Below are positions 16,997 to 25,965 of a stretch of 64,000 bases of DNA, piece after piece. This stretch comes from a virus. A model generated the notes under the pieces. It had not been told where the DNA came from, made no database searches, and saw nothing but the letters and a program-made list of their open reading frames with translations. The first letter of the stretch is position 1. Each line of letters begins with the position of its first letter. The translations under genes were made by a program, and so were the position numbers. The DNA lies in the IMG/VR virus record IMGVR_UViG_3300035698_021020, positions 1 through 64,000 of that record. One strand, 5' to 3'.

Positions 16997-18580
16997 ATGG
17001 CAGAAATAACTCTAGACTTCAAACCGAGGAAACAACAAAAGGAAATGCTTGCCTTTACTACTTCTGCCATAAATAGTGGTAAGAAGTTTATTATGATTGA
17101 TGCACCAACGGGTACAGGCAAATCGTTCTTTGCGATTATGCTTTCTCATTGGTATACTAAGACTTATAATAAGAAAGCTAAGATTGATATCCTGACCAAC
17201 ACCAAGCTCCTTCAGGACCAATATGTTGATGATTTCGAATTTGCTGCTAATCTAAAAGGAAACAATAATTATTACTGTGGGAAACACAAAATAAATTGTG
17301 GAGAAGCTAAATTGATTAATAGAGCAAATAATGACCATTGTAAAATATGTCCTCATAGAATTGCTCAAAATAAATTCACAAGAAGTCCATTAAGCCTTAC
17401 TAATTTCCATCTAGCTACGTCATATATGATGTATCTTCCACAGTTTTTTCTTGAACGAGATGCTCGACTTCTAATTATTGATGAAGCAAATATGTTTGAA
17501 GAGACTTTTTGTGACTTCATTGCTTCTACTTTGTCAGAAAGGAGTTTAAAATTAATGGATATTTGGGAACCATTTATGGAAAGTGATATATCTCGATTAG
17601 ATACTCTTCCAGCTATTTCTGGATATATTGCAGATGTAGTTATTCCATTGATTGATAATAAGATTGAAGAACACTTATCTGGAGTTAAGAATCTCAGAGG
17701 TAAAAAGAAATTAGATGCGGCTAAGAAAGCAGACTTCATAGATAAAATCAAATGTAAATATGACAGATTTGTAGGCGATTCTGAGAATTACAAAACAAAT
17801 TGGATATTTGAAAAAGATCTAGATAATCACGGTAAAACTAGAATTACGGTTGAACCTATATGGGGAAACATTTATCTAAAAGAAAACTTTTGGGATAAAT
17901 ACGATCATATCGTCCTAATGTCGGGTACCATATTAGACCAGGAGTTATTCTCGTTTATTATGGGAATACCAAATGAAGAATCTACATATCTATCTTTGGA
18001 TTGTCCATTTGATGCTGAGAAGCGACCAGTGATCTACGCTAAATTTGGTAAAATGTCATATTATGATAAAGCCGAAACTTTTAAAATAGCTGCACCAGTA
18101 ATCGCAAATATTTTAAAAAAGAATGCAAAGCACAAAGGAATAATTCATACATCTACTTATCAGTTCAGTAAGTGGATACAGGAACAAGTCAAAGACAAGC
18201 GACTTCTATTTCATACTACTGCTACTAGAGAAAAAACACTTAAGAAACATATCGTAAGTCAAAAGGAGACAGTTATAGTTTCTCCATCCATGATAAATGG
18301 AATTGACCTTAAAGATGAATTATCTAGATTTCAGATAATTTTAAAAGTACCTTTTCCTAATCTTATGAGTAAGAGAATAAAGAGGAGACTTGAAACTAAA
18401 CCTGAATGGTATAATTGGAAAGCTCTTGCTGATTTACTTCAAGCATATGGCAGATCAATTAGAAATAGTACAGATTGGGCAGAAACATATATTTTGGATT
18501 CATGCTTTGATCAAATACGGTATAATGCACCACAATATTTCAAAGACGCATTAAAGATCAAAACACTACCTAAGAAATGA
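16997..18580 (+). CDS. XPD/DinG-type Fe-S DNA helicase
   Basis: Superfamily 2 helicase. Walker A APTGTGKS at 36-43; four cysteines C94, C101, C115 and C118 (YYCGKHKINCGEA, DHCKICPH) placed between motifs I and II like the iron-sulfur cluster of XPD and DinG; DEAN box (LIIDEANMFEE); motif III region LMSGTILD; and motif VI QAYGRSIRN. 527 residues. Predicted 5'-3' helicase clearing structures or R-loops. It overlaps the topoisomerase gene by four bases, and has no counterpart in T4 itself. DinG versus Rad3 subtype cannot be settled by eye. Confidence 0.88.
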   Translation: MAEITLDFKPRKQQKEMLAFTTSAINSGKKFIMIDAPTGTGKSFFAIMLSHWYTKTYNKKAKIDILTNTKLLQDQYVDDFEFAANLKGNNNYYCGKHKINCGEAKLINRANNDHCKICPHRIAQNKFTRSPLSLTNFHLATSYMMYLPQFFLERDARLLIIDEANMFEETFCDFIASTLSERSLKLMDIWEPFMESDISRLDTLPAISGYIADVVIPLIDNKIEEHLSGVKNLRGKKKLDAAKKADFIDKIKCKYDRFVGDSENYKTNWIFEKDLDNHGKTRITVEPIWGNIYLKENFWDKYDHIVLMSGTILDQELFSFIMGIPNEESTYLSLDCPFDAEKRPVIYAKFGKMSYYDKAETFKIAAPVIANILKKNAKHKGIIHTSTYQFSKWIQEQVKDKRLLFHTTATREKTLKKHIVSQKETVIVSPSMINGIDLKDELSRFQIILKVPFPNLMSKRIKRRLETKPEWYNWKALADLLQAYGRSIRNSTDWAETYILDSCFDQIRYNAPQYFKDALKIKTLPKK

Positions 18581-20445
18581 CGAAGAAAAGTATAGATGAT
18601 AATTATCAGAAACTAACAGATTCTGAACATGTTTTAAAAAGACCATCTATGTATATAGGAACAGTCGTTCCACATAATGGACCAATACATTTATATGATG
18701 GCAAGAAGGTATATTTAGACACAATTACCTATAATCCGGGATTTATAAAGATATTTGATGAAATTATATCTAACTCTGCTGATGAACATCGTAAAAATAA
18801 GAAACTTTCTGAGGTACGAGTAACATTAAATCTAGATTCAAATACTATAAGTGTTTGGGACAATGGTGGAATTCCTGTTAAAATGCATACGGTACATAAA
18901 GAGTGGATCCCAGAAATGATATTCTCAAGTCTTAGATCTGGTTCAAATTTTGATGATACTGAAAAACGAAAAGGCGCTGGTACAAATGGAGTAGGATCAA
19001 CTCTTACTAATATATACAGTACAAAATTCAAAATTGTTACCTGTGATGGAACAAATCAATTTCATCAAATATTTAGTAATAACTTATCTAAGAGGACCAA
19101 GGCCTTAATTACTCCAAATAAACGAAAATTCACAGAAATAACTTATACTCCAGAACTTTCTAGGTTTAAAATGGAAACTATTTCTGATAATGATTGTAAA
19201 CTTTTATTTAGACGATGTTTAGATATCGCTGCATGTAACATAAAATTGCGAATCTCATTCACGACTATTAAAAACAAAAAGAAAAGCACATTTAATATTA
19301 AGCTAAACTCATTCTCAGATTACATAGCATTACATACTCCTGATTATTTTTATGAAGAAAGTGATGATTGGAAGATAGGATTTGCTGTTTCTAATGATGG
19401 GTTCACGAATACTAGCTTTGTTAACTCTGTACATACATCAAATGGTGGTACTCATGTAGAGTATATTACAAATCAACTTATCGCTCATCTAAGGGAGTTC
19501 ATCAAAAAGAAACATAAGATTGAGGTCAAGCCAAATGATATTAGAAATCATATACACGTGTTTATTGAAAGCTCTGTTATAAATTCTAATTTTGATGCTC
19601 AGACTAAGACACAACTGATGACCGAAGTTAGAGACTTTGGAACAGAGCATAATGTTTCTGAAAAATTAGCAAAGGCTGTTTTTAAATCTGAAATTGTTGA
19701 ATCAGTATTAGATTGGGTAAATCAGAAGCTTAAGGCTCAGGAAAATGCAGAACTTAGAAAGTTAAACAAAGGGCTTAGTAAAGAGAAAGTCATCAAATTA
19801 ATTGATGCACAGAAGAAAGGAGATAGAGGTAAATGCACATTAGGAATATTCGAAGGAGATTCTGCAAAATCTGCATTTAGAGAACATAGAGATCCTCAAT
19901 ATCAAGGAGCATTTCCTTTACGAGGTAAGTTTATGAATGTGAGCGAATTAAGCAATCTTAGAGTTGTTAAGAATAAGCAAGGAAAAACTACAGAAGCTGT
20001 TCCATTAATGGCAGCAATTGGTTTAAAACTTGGTGAGAAACCTAAAAACTTGAGATATGGAAAGATCTACATATATACTGATGCGGATCCAGATGGAGAT
20101 TGCATTGCTGCTTTAGTAATTAATTTCCTAAATAGATATTGGCCTGAATTATTCGATGATGGTAGAGTCTATAAAGTATTGACTCCACTTGTTGTTGCCA
20201 AGAAAGGAAAACAAGTAAAGAGTTTCTATACTTCTGAAGAATATGAAAAATGGACCAAACTTAAAGGATCCGCTGGTTGGGAAACTGAATATAAGAAAGG
20301 ATTAGCTGCATTATGTGATTCAGAATATAAAGAGATAATTCATAATCCAAAATTAATTAAAATGATTAATGATAAAAATTATAAAGATTCACTAGATGCA
20401 TGGTTTGGAAAAGATTCTCAACCTAGAAAAGATAGACTTTTATAA
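18577..20445 (+). CDS. 39: Type II topoisomerase large subunit, gp39 with gp60 part fused
   Basis: ATPase plus TOPRIM subunit of phage topoisomerase II. N-terminal GHKL ATPase: KRPSMYIG near 25, EIISNSADEH (N-box), VWDNGGIPV (G1) and RKGAGTNGVGSTLTNI (ATP lid). TOPRIM: LGIFEGDSAKSAF near 425 and YIYTDADPDGD near 505. At 622 residues it covers both T4 gp39 and gp60, which are separate in T4, so this is the unsplit form. Followed after 64 bases by the medium subunit gene. Confidence 0.95.
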   Translation: MTKKSIDDNYQKLTDSEHVLKRPSMYIGTVVPHNGPIHLYDGKKVYLDTITYNPGFIKIFDEIISNSADEHRKNKKLSEVRVTLNLDSNTISVWDNGGIPVKMHTVHKEWIPEMIFSSLRSGSNFDDTEKRKGAGTNGVGSTLTNIYSTKFKIVTCDGTNQFHQIFSNNLSKRTKALITPNKRKFTEITYTPELSRFKMETISDNDCKLLFRRCLDIAACNIKLRISFTTIKNKKKSTFNIKLNSFSDYIALHTPDYFYEESDDWKIGFAVSNDGFTNTSFVNSVHTSNGGTHVEYITNQLIAHLREFIKKKHKIEVKPNDIRNHIHVFIESSVINSNFDAQTKTQLMTEVRDFGTEHNVSEKLAKAVFKSEIVESVLDWVNQKLKAQENAELRKLNKGLSKEKVIKLIDAQKKGDRGKCTLGIFEGDSAKSAFREHRDPQYQGAFPLRGKFMNVSELSNLRVVKNKQGKTTEAVPLMAAIGLKLGEKPKNLRYGKIYIYTDADPDGDCIAALVINFLNRYWPELFDDGRVYKVLTPLVVAKKGKQVKSFYTSEEYEKWTKLKGSAGWETEYKKGLAALCDSEYKEIIHNPKLIKMINDKNYKDSLDAWFGKDSQPRKDRLL

Positions 20446-20509
20446 AATATTATTAAATTTAATAAGCTTAAGTAACTTATTCTAACTCTAATTATAAAAA
20501 GAATACTGA

Positions 20510-21046
20510 ATGGAGAATAGTAAAACAATAACTGATTTCCTAGACAAGGAATATCGAGACTATGCAGTTTATGTTCTTGAGGAACGAGCTATTCCATCTG
20601 TAATTGATGGATTTAAGCCAACTCAAAGAAAAATCATTTATATTGCAGATAAAGTCTGGAAGAATGGAAAAGAGAAGCCTTTGAAGGTATTCCAACTTGC
20701 AGGTAGAGTTGCAGCAGATGCTAAGTACCATCATGGCGACTGTCTTGATCCAGATACTGAGATATTATTAAGTGACGGTTCATATATCACAATATGTGAA
20801 TGGTTTGAAAAATATCGAGATACTAAACTTAAAGTTTTAGCATTTGATGAATCTACTGATAAATTTGTAGAAGCAATCGGTCATTCTCCTAGGATAGGTC
20901 AAGTTACTGATCTTGAGTATGAAATTGAGATGGAAGACGGTAGCATATTCAAATGCACAAACAATCATCCGTTCTTAACTCAGCGTGGATGGATTAAAGC
21001 TAAAGATTTAGAGGAAGACGACGACATAATAAATTTAAAATCATAA
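20510..21046 (+). CDS. 52: Topoisomerase medium subunit gp52, N-part fused to N-half of a split intein
   Basis: Residues 1-77 are the gp52 N-terminus (EERAIPSVIDGFKPTQRKI, then AAKYHHGD). The next residue, Cys78 (codon 20741-20743), starts a 101-residue intein N-fragment: block A CLDPDTEILLSDG and block B CTNNHPFLTQRGW (TxxH). The reading frame then stops. It should trans-splice with the C-intein at 22031 to restore YHHGD-SSLNGAI, a gp52 active-region sequence. Expected spliced length 451 residues, like T4 gp52 (442). The insertion sits next to the conserved YHHG motif, a typical intein site. Confidence 0.92.
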   Translation: MENSKTITDFLDKEYRDYAVYVLEERAIPSVIDGFKPTQRKIIYIADKVWKNGKEKPLKVFQLAGRVAADAKYHHGDCLDPDTEILLSDGSYITICEWFEKYRDTKLKVLAFDESTDKFVEAIGHSPRIGQVTDLEYEIEMEDGSIFKCTNNHPFLTQRGWIKAKDLEEDDDIINLKS

Positions 21047-21049
21047 TCC

Positions 21050-21063
21050 ATCACCTTGGTGAT
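21050..21063. repeat. Short inverted repeat after the N-intein stop
   Basis: ATCACC-TT-GGTGAT, directly between the N-intein stop and the endonuclease gene, followed by ATATTT. It could be a weak terminator or a structure isolating the endonuclease message; the stem is short and evidence is weak. Confidence 0.3.
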
Positions 21064-21072
21064 ATTTAGCCT

Positions 21073-21081
21073 AATAAATAA
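21073..21081 (+). promoter_or_regulatory. Late-like promoter box before the homing endonuclease
   Basis: AATAAATAA followed by AATAAAAG, 18 bases before the endonuclease start. It matches the window's late box except for the first base. T4 homing endonuclease genes often carry their own late promoters. Confidence 0.45.
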
Positions 21082-21098
21082 AATAAAAGCTAGTCACT

Positions 21099-22034
21099 AT
21101 GGAATTAAAATGCGATAAATGCAACATAATGTATAATAATAGCCCATATCTAAATACTAATAGAATTAATAATGATCCTATTAGATTTCTACATACATGT
21201 AAGGAATGTAGAAAAATTAAGAAATGTGGAAACTGCAATAATGAATTTAAACATTATCAGAATCAAACATGTTCTAAGAAATGTGCAGCTATTCTAAAGG
21301 AGAAAACATATATGTTAACACAGGGAGCTCCACATAATTTTTCTAAGAATTCGAAATCTAAAATTAGAATACAATTAGAATTACTAGAAAATGAAGGAAT
21401 ATCTAATGTTTTTCAAAGGGATACAGTAAAGGCTGCAATTAAAGCCACTATGATGACAAGATATGGTGTAGACAATATATCGAAATCTGAAGATATTAAA
21501 ATTAAAAAGAAAGAAACTCTTCGTCAAACGTTAATTGATAATCCTGATCTATTTAAGAACAAATGGTGGGAGAATCATAATAGATTTATAAATGACATAG
21601 GATATGATCCAAGATTGAGTATATTTGGAAAAGCGTCGATTGAATCAATGCTAGTATTTAATCCAATATCTAAATTATGCACATCACTTGGAATACTAGA
21701 ATCTGATATATATGTAGGACATGATACTAAATCTGAATATTTTATTAATATTGGTACTAAAACATATTTCTATGATTTCTGTATTAGATCTAAGAATATA
21801 ATAATCGAATATCATGGTGTCGGATTTCATGCAAATCCTACGTGGGAATTGACTAAACTAAATAAATGGAGATCTGCATTTACAAATGAGACCTCAAGTG
21901 AGAATATTAGAAAGACTAAAATAAAAAATAATGCAGCTATTAATAAAGGATTCAAGATTCTTGAAATATGGAGTGATTCCAATATAGATGACAATATTAA
22001 TCTGTGTAAAGCATTTATAAACGCTAACATATGA
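21099..22034 (+). CDS. Vsr-like homing endonuclease inside a fractured gene
   Basis: 311-residue free-standing endonuclease lying between the two intein halves of gp52. N-terminal zinc-finger-like Cys pairs: CDKC, CKEC, CGNC and CSKKC in the first 75 residues. A C-terminal nuclease core TKTYFYDFCIRSKNIIIEYHG...FHANP has the D-F ... E-Y-H-G ... H-x-N-P pattern of the very-short-patch-repair (Vsr, EDxHD) type homing endonucleases reported in fractured split-intein genes. Expected to cut intein-less gp52 alleles and spread the whole insertion. Its last four bases (ATGA) overlap the start of the C-intein gene. Confidence 0.8.
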   Translation: MELKCDKCNIMYNNSPYLNTNRINNDPIRFLHTCKECRKIKKCGNCNNEFKHYQNQTCSKKCAAILKEKTYMLTQGAPHNFSKNSKSKIRIQLELLENEGISNVFQRDTVKAAIKATMMTRYGVDNISKSEDIKIKKKETLRQTLIDNPDLFKNKWWENHNRFINDIGYDPRLSIFGKASIESMLVFNPISKLCTSLGILESDIYVGHDTKSEYFINIGTKTYFYDFCIRSKNIIIEYHGVGFHANPTWELTKLNKWRSAFTNETSSENIRKTKIKNNAAINKGFKILEIWSDSNIDDNINLCKAFINANI

Positions 22035-23275
22035 AAATAAAATCTATTAAAATAAACAATCTAGAATCTCCTAAGAAATTCTATGATATAACCGTAGATA
22101 AGCATCACAATTTTGTAATTGGACGCAAATCTAAAATAGTGACACATAATTCATCATTGAATGGAGCTATTATAACCATGGCTCAGTCATTTAAGAACTC
22201 TATGCCTGTCCTTCAATCAATTGGACAATATGGATCATTACGATCTCCAGAAGCAGGAGCCCCAAGATATGTATCTACTAAACTTCATGAGAACTTCAGA
22301 CAGATCTACATGGATTTTGAATTGCTTACTCCAACTTATGATGAAGGCGATGAGATAGAACCAGAATATTTTCTTCCTATTATTCCAACTGTGTTACTGA
22401 ATGGGAGTTCAGGAATAGCGGTAGGGTTCGCAACTAATATCTTAAATAGAAATCCAATAGTTTTAATTGACTGTTGCCTAAAGGAATTGACTGGAAAGAG
22501 ATTTAATGAGCCTGTTCCATGGTACAATGGATACAATGGAGTTGTGCATAAAGATACAGCATCTGGCTCATGGATATTTAGCGGAAGATGGAATGCTAAA
22601 AATACAACTACTGTTGATATATCTGAACTTCCACCATCTATGACATATGAGAAGTATGACACATATCTTTCAAACAAAGAAGATCTTAGAGCTATTACGA
22701 GTTATGCGAACAGAGGTAAAGGTTCTATTGATTATGAAGTGAAGTTCTCTAGAAGCGAATTAGCTAGATTAACGACAAGTGATAGACTAACTCGTTTATT
22801 GAAGATGGAAGAAAAACAATCTGAGAATCTAACTGTCTTAGATGAGAATAAGAAACTGAAAATCTTCAAAAGCGCATCAGAGATAATCAAATACTTTGTT
22901 GCCTTTAGATTGAAATATTATGATAAGCGAAAAATTCATTTAATTGAGAAACTCAATAGAGAATTATTGATGCTTACAAATAGAGCTAGATTCATTAAAG
23001 ACATTATCGATAGGAAACTGAAAATCAATAATGTTCCTAAGCGAACTATAGTTCTTTATTTGGAAACCGCAGATTATGATGAAGTAGATAGATCATATAA
23101 CTATTTGCTTTATATGCCAATTCACTCACTAACTAAGGAAAGATATGAAGAGATCTTATCTGAAGTAGGAGATAAGAAGGTAGAATTAGTAGCAACAAAA
23201 AAGCTGAAACCTGCTACGATGTATGAAACAGATCTTAAAGATCTCAGATCAGCACTAATTAAGAAATACAAATGA
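22031..23275 (+). CDS. 52: C-half of split intein fused to gp52 C-part
   Basis: Starts with a 40-residue C-intein: MKIKSIKINNLESPKKFYDI, then a block F segment and a block G end IVTHN, followed by Ser as the +1 extein residue (codon 22151-22153). The remaining 374 residues are gp52: SSLNGAIITMAQSFKNSM, YGSLRSPEAGAPRYVSTKL with the probable catalytic Tyr in RYVSTK, LNGSSGIAVGFATNI and a C-terminal coiled-coil part. Both Cys1 and the HN-Ser junction are intact, so splicing should work. It overlaps guaB-like gene by four bases. Confidence 0.92.
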   Translation: MKIKSIKINNLESPKKFYDITVDKHHNFVIGRKSKIVTHNSSLNGAIITMAQSFKNSMPVLQSIGQYGSLRSPEAGAPRYVSTKLHENFRQIYMDFELLTPTYDEGDEIEPEYFLPIIPTVLLNGSSGIAVGFATNILNRNPIVLIDCCLKELTGKRFNEPVPWYNGYNGVVHKDTASGSWIFSGRWNAKNTTTVDISELPPSMTYEKYDTYLSNKEDLRAITSYANRGKGSIDYEVKFSRSELARLTTSDRLTRLLKMEEKQSENLTVLDENKKLKIFKSASEIIKYFVAFRLKYYDKRKIHLIEKLNRELLMLTNRARFIKDIIDRKLKINNVPKRTIVLYLETADYDEVDRSYNYLLYMPIHSLTKERYEEILSEVGDKKVELVATKKLKPATMYETDLKDLRSALIKKYK

Positions 23276-24342
23276 GCGAAAATCAAACAGCATTAACTTA
23301 CGATGACGTGCAATTAATTCCTGCACGTTCATCAGTCGAATCAAGAGAAACTATTGATCTTACTACTCAATTAAGTAGGAATTATCAAATAATGACACCA
23401 TTTATTGCTTCATGTATGGACACAATATGTGAGAAAGAAATGGCGTTCAAAATGTTCCAATATGGTGGAGTAGGCTGCATCCATAGATTTATGTCAATTG
23501 AACAGCAGTGCGTACAAGTTAGATGGCTCTCAGTAGAAATATCTAATTACTTATCGACTGCTGACGACGATTGTATATGGGAATGTGCCCCTAGTGAGAT
23601 CCCAATAATGGCAGCAATCGGTATTGGTCATGATTATGTCGAACATGCAGAACGACTTGTCGATGATGGAGTAAATGTCATATTAATAGATGTTGCCCAT
23701 GGACATCATACTAGAGTTATGTTGGCTATTAAAAAACTAAAAGAAGTGTTACCTAAGCATGTCGATGTTATTGCTGGCAATATCGCAACTACTGAAGGAG
23801 CAGTCGCTCTCATAGAATCTGGAGTAGATGGACTCAGAGTTGGAATAGGCGGCGGTAGTCTATGTACAACTCGAATAAAAACAGGATTTGGTGTTCCAAA
23901 CCTAACCGCTATTCAGAATATCGCTAGACTAGGAAGTACTGTAGATATTCCAATCATGGCAGATGGCGGAATACGAAACAGTGGTGATATTGCAAAGGCT
24001 CTTGCCTTTGGCGCAGATTGCGTAATGCTAGGTTCTATTCTTTCTGGAACAGAAGAAACACCAGGAAAGATAATAGAACAAGACGGTGCTCTATTTAAAA
24101 GATACGCAGGAGCCGCTTCATTAGAAACCAAATCAAAACATGGTCAGAAAGAACGAAATATCGAAGGAGTATCTACAATGGTTCCATTCAAAGGAGGAGT
24201 AAAATTCACACTAGAAGGATTAATTGACGGATTAAAATCAGCTCTTTCATATGGAGGTGCTGAGAATATTTATAAATTTGCACCAGAATATTGTATAGTA
24301 ACTACTTCTGGTAGAATAGAAGCATCACCTCATAAAATATAA
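23272..24342 (+). CDS. IMP dehydrogenase / GMP reductase family enzyme lacking CBS domains
   Basis: TIM-barrel purine enzyme. Visible: [14 protein letters not shown] at the start, IDVAHGHH, the catalytic-Cys loop [31 protein letters not shown] and [12 protein letters not shown]. The loop has G instead of P in the usual GxGPGS. No CBS pair is inserted; at 356 residues it has the size of GMP reductase, but the C-terminal end [12 protein letters not shown] resembles IMP dehydrogenase. IMP dehydrogenase (IMP to XMP) is slightly favoured. IMPDH is a known fractured split-intein host in marine phages; here it is intact. Confidence 0.8.
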   Translation: MSENQTALTYDDVQLIPARSSVESRETIDLTTQLSRNYQIMTPFIASCMDTICEKEMAFKMFQYGGVGCIHRFMSIEQQCVQVRWLSVEISNYLSTADDDCIWECAPSEIPIMAAIGIGHDYVEHAERLVDDGVNVILIDVAHGHHTRVMLAIKKLKEVLPKHVDVIAGNIATTEGAVALIESGVDGLRVGIGGGSLCTTRIKTGFGVPNLTAIQNIARLGSTVDIPIMADGGIRNSGDIAKALAFGADCVMLGSILSGTEETPGKIIEQDGALFKRYAGAASLETKSKHGQKERNIEGVSTMVPFKGGVKFTLEGLIDGLKSALSYGGAENIYKFAPEYCIVTTSGRIEASPHKI

Positions 24343-24343
24343 T

Positions 24344-24661
24344 ATGAGCAAAACAATAACAGTACGTGCAGATTTTCGAGATACTATTATTAATCTGAGT
24401 GAGATTACACGCATTGAAGCATTAGCTGATTATGTTATTATTCGAACTAAGACTGATAAGATCGTGACAGTGTCTACAATGAAAGGCATTCTTTCTCGTC
24501 TTCCTGAAAAATTCATAAGAACTCATCGTTCGCATATTGTGAATTCTGCTAAAATAAAGTCTGCTAATTATAAAGCAGTTATACTTCCAGGAAAAGTTGT
24601 TGTCCCAGTTGGACGAGCTTTCTGGAAAGAACTTCGAGATAAGCTTAGAACTGCTGCATAA
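24344..24661 (+). CDS. LytTR-domain DNA-binding regulator
   Basis: 105 residues that are essentially a stand-alone LytTR domain: ITRIEALADYVIIRTKTDK, then the helix and loop LPEKFIRTHRSHIVN (the R-x-H-R/K-S-x-I-V-N signature), and final strands ending VPVGRAFWKELRDKL. Such domains bind direct repeats upstream of target promoters, normally as output domains of response regulators in Bacteroidota and Firmicutes. No receiver domain is present, so activity would depend on expression. It may control a phage or host gene set; targets are not visible. Confidence 0.85.
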   Translation: MSKTITVRADFRDTIINLSEITRIEALADYVIIRTKTDKIVTVSTMKGILSRLPEKFIRTHRSHIVNSAKIKSANYKAVILPGKVVVPVGRAFWKELRDKLRTAA

Positions 24662-24821
24662 TTTAGAGATCTTAGAGGCAAGTTACTGGGAGCATTTTAA
24701 ATACGCTAAGGATCTTGCGATGTATCTTCCATTAAAGCATCCTAAGCGAATTGCGATAGAAGCTGAGTTAAATAAAATGATAGAGGAGATCAACAAACTG
24801 AAAAAATCAAACTCGAAATAG
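24597..24821 (+). CDS. Possible small helical protein, start uncertain
   Basis: An open frame (TTG start at 24597) overlaps the LytTR gene and continues to a stop at 24819-24821. The part beyond LytTR, LEASYWEHFKYAKDLAMYLP and EAELNKMIEEINKLKKSNSK, looks like a real amphipathic helical protein. The first ATG is only at 24720, so the true start may be a TTG or CTG near 24655. Low certainty. Confidence 0.35.
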   Translation: MLSQLDELSGKNFEISLELLHNLEILEASYWEHFKYAKDLAMYLPLKHPKRIAIEAELNKMIEEINKLKKSNSK

Positions 24822-24828
24822 TATAATA
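24821..24828 (+). promoter_or_regulatory. Possible promoter box GTATAATA
   Basis: Variant of the GTATAAGA box 8 bases before the start of the 24837 gene, overlapping the stop of the previous frame. Confidence 0.3.
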
Positions 24829-24836
24829 ATTACACA

Positions 24837-25127
24837 ATGGCCGAATACTCAAAACAATATTTAGATGTACATGATCCAGGCGGAATGGATCCTGATTTTG
24901 ATATCGAAGAAATCGCGTCTAGCCTGAGTAGTAAACAATATGCCTCGCAAATATGTGAAGGCTTTGGATTTATTGCAATTGGAAAAAATAAAACTGGTGA
25001 AATACAATTAGCCATGCCTACTGCTGAATCATTAAGTGGAGGTAAACCAGGAGCTACAGTAAATGTAGAATGGAAGTCACTCAAAGAAGTAATAACCAAT
25101 TCCAAAAAAAATGAAGAGGAAGTTTAG
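24837..25127 (+). CDS. Hypothetical protein, 96 aa
   Basis: Acidic N-terminus (HDPGGMDPDFDIEEIAS) followed by a possible beta-rich part (EGFGFIAIGKNKTGEIQLAM). First of a run of small genes to 26569 with overlapping ends. No family recognised. Confidence 0.55.
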   Translation: MAEYSKQYLDVHDPGGMDPDFDIEEIASSLSSKQYASQICEGFGFIAIGKNKTGEIQLAMPTAESLSGGKPGATVNVEWKSLKEVITNSKKNEEEV

Positions 25128-25419
25128 TCTTATTTTAATTTTATGTGTACTGTCAATTGGCGGAGTTATTGCACAAGATACAATTTTTATGTTCACTCCA
25201 CATAATGACCCTATTGTTCATCATACTGAATCGAGAGATTCGTTATTTATTTACAATAATACAATGGGTAGACTTATCCAAGAGATTTGGGTAGATGACC
25301 CTATTGATCATGATGGATACTCACCAGTTATTGTAATGGTCCCAACGGTTATTGTAATATTCCGAAAGAAATTAGAACACGCCAAAAATGAGCAAGCAAA
25401 TAACAGTAACTTTTACTGA
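25111..25419 (+). CDS. Small exported protein with signal peptide
   Basis: 102 residues. Residues 1-22 form a clear Sec signal (KRK, then FSLILILCVLSIGGVIA) with likely cleavage before Gln23; an A-Q junction is common in Bacteroidota. The mature part is acidic with no membrane helix except a hydrophobic VIVMVPTVIVIF stretch near residue 74 that might re-insert. Overlaps both neighbours. Possibly a periplasmic superinfection or lysis accessory, unproved. Confidence 0.5.
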   Translation: MKRKFSLILILCVLSIGGVIAQDTIFMFTPHNDPIVHHTESRDSLFIYNNTMGRLIQEIWVDDPIDHDGYSPVIVMVPTVIVIFRKKLEHAKNEQANNSNFY

Positions 25420-25552
25420 AACCGAACGAATTGCTATTAACACTCTTTCTCATATGTACGTTGATAAGATGGATGAGAAAGCGGACATGAGTAATCCAGT
25501 TCTTGTTCAAGTCAAAGCAACACTACAATCAATTCAGAAAAAACTAGTATGA
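25388..25552 (+). CDS. Small protein, 54 aa
   Basis: ATG at 25388 within the end of the exported-protein gene, stop at 25550-25552 overlapping the next start (ATGA). Sequence begins MSKQITVTFTETERIAINTL and ends with a lysine-rich helix. Fills an otherwise empty 130-base gap, and the overlaps on both sides support it. Function unknown. Confidence 0.5.
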   Translation: MSKQITVTFTETERIAINTLSHMYVDKMDEKADMSNPVLVQVKATLQSIQKKLV

Positions 25553-25965
25553 TCTCAATAGAGAATACTACCATAGACGATCAGCCACATCAAATGGTTG
25601 CTGAGGGTTCAGAAGATTCTAAAATAGATGAGTCTGAAGTGTATATGTTTATGGATGCTCAAGGCTGGCATGTTCAATCAATCGAAATAAATTTCGATAC
25701 TCTTCAGTCAGTATGGCGATGGACTTGTAAATTACACACTAAAAATAGTCTTACTCTTCTTCAATTAAAGGAAAAGATTGATTATTTACTTAAACATAAT
25801 CCTAGGCATGCTAATTGGCAAGTTAAGATACTTGATAATTCACCTAGCATGGGAGCCAGATCATCTACTGCTATTGATAATCTAGATCCTGGATTTGATT
25901 GGGAATCAGGTATTATTCATTTAAAAACAAGAGTGCCTCTTTATAAACACAAAAAAGCAAAATGA
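25549..25965 (+). CDS. Hypothetical protein, 138 aa
   Basis: Acidic start (VAEGSEDSKIDESEVY), then an alpha/beta core with W-rich segment WHVQSIEINFDTLQSVWRW, and a helix LQLKEKIDYLLKHNP. Coupled by ATGA to both neighbours. Not recognised. Confidence 0.55.
   Translation: MISIENTTIDDQPHQMVAEGSEDSKIDESEVYMFMDAQGWHVQSIEINFDTLQSVWRWTCKLHTKNSLTLLQLKEKIDYLLKHNPRHANWQVKILDNSPSMGARSSTAIDNLDPGFDWESGIIHLKTRVPLYKHKKAK

Noticed and set aside
20451-20464. TATTAAATTTAATA palindrome between topoisomerase genes as an operator or terminator
   Set aside because: Pure A/T palindromes are expected by chance in such AT-rich DNA, with no GC stem or T run.
20741-22150. Group I or II intron as the cause of the gp52 interruption
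   Set aside because: The N-part reads in frame through clear intein blocks A and B, and the C-part has its own ATG with blocks F and G. No intron core or splice consensus was seen.
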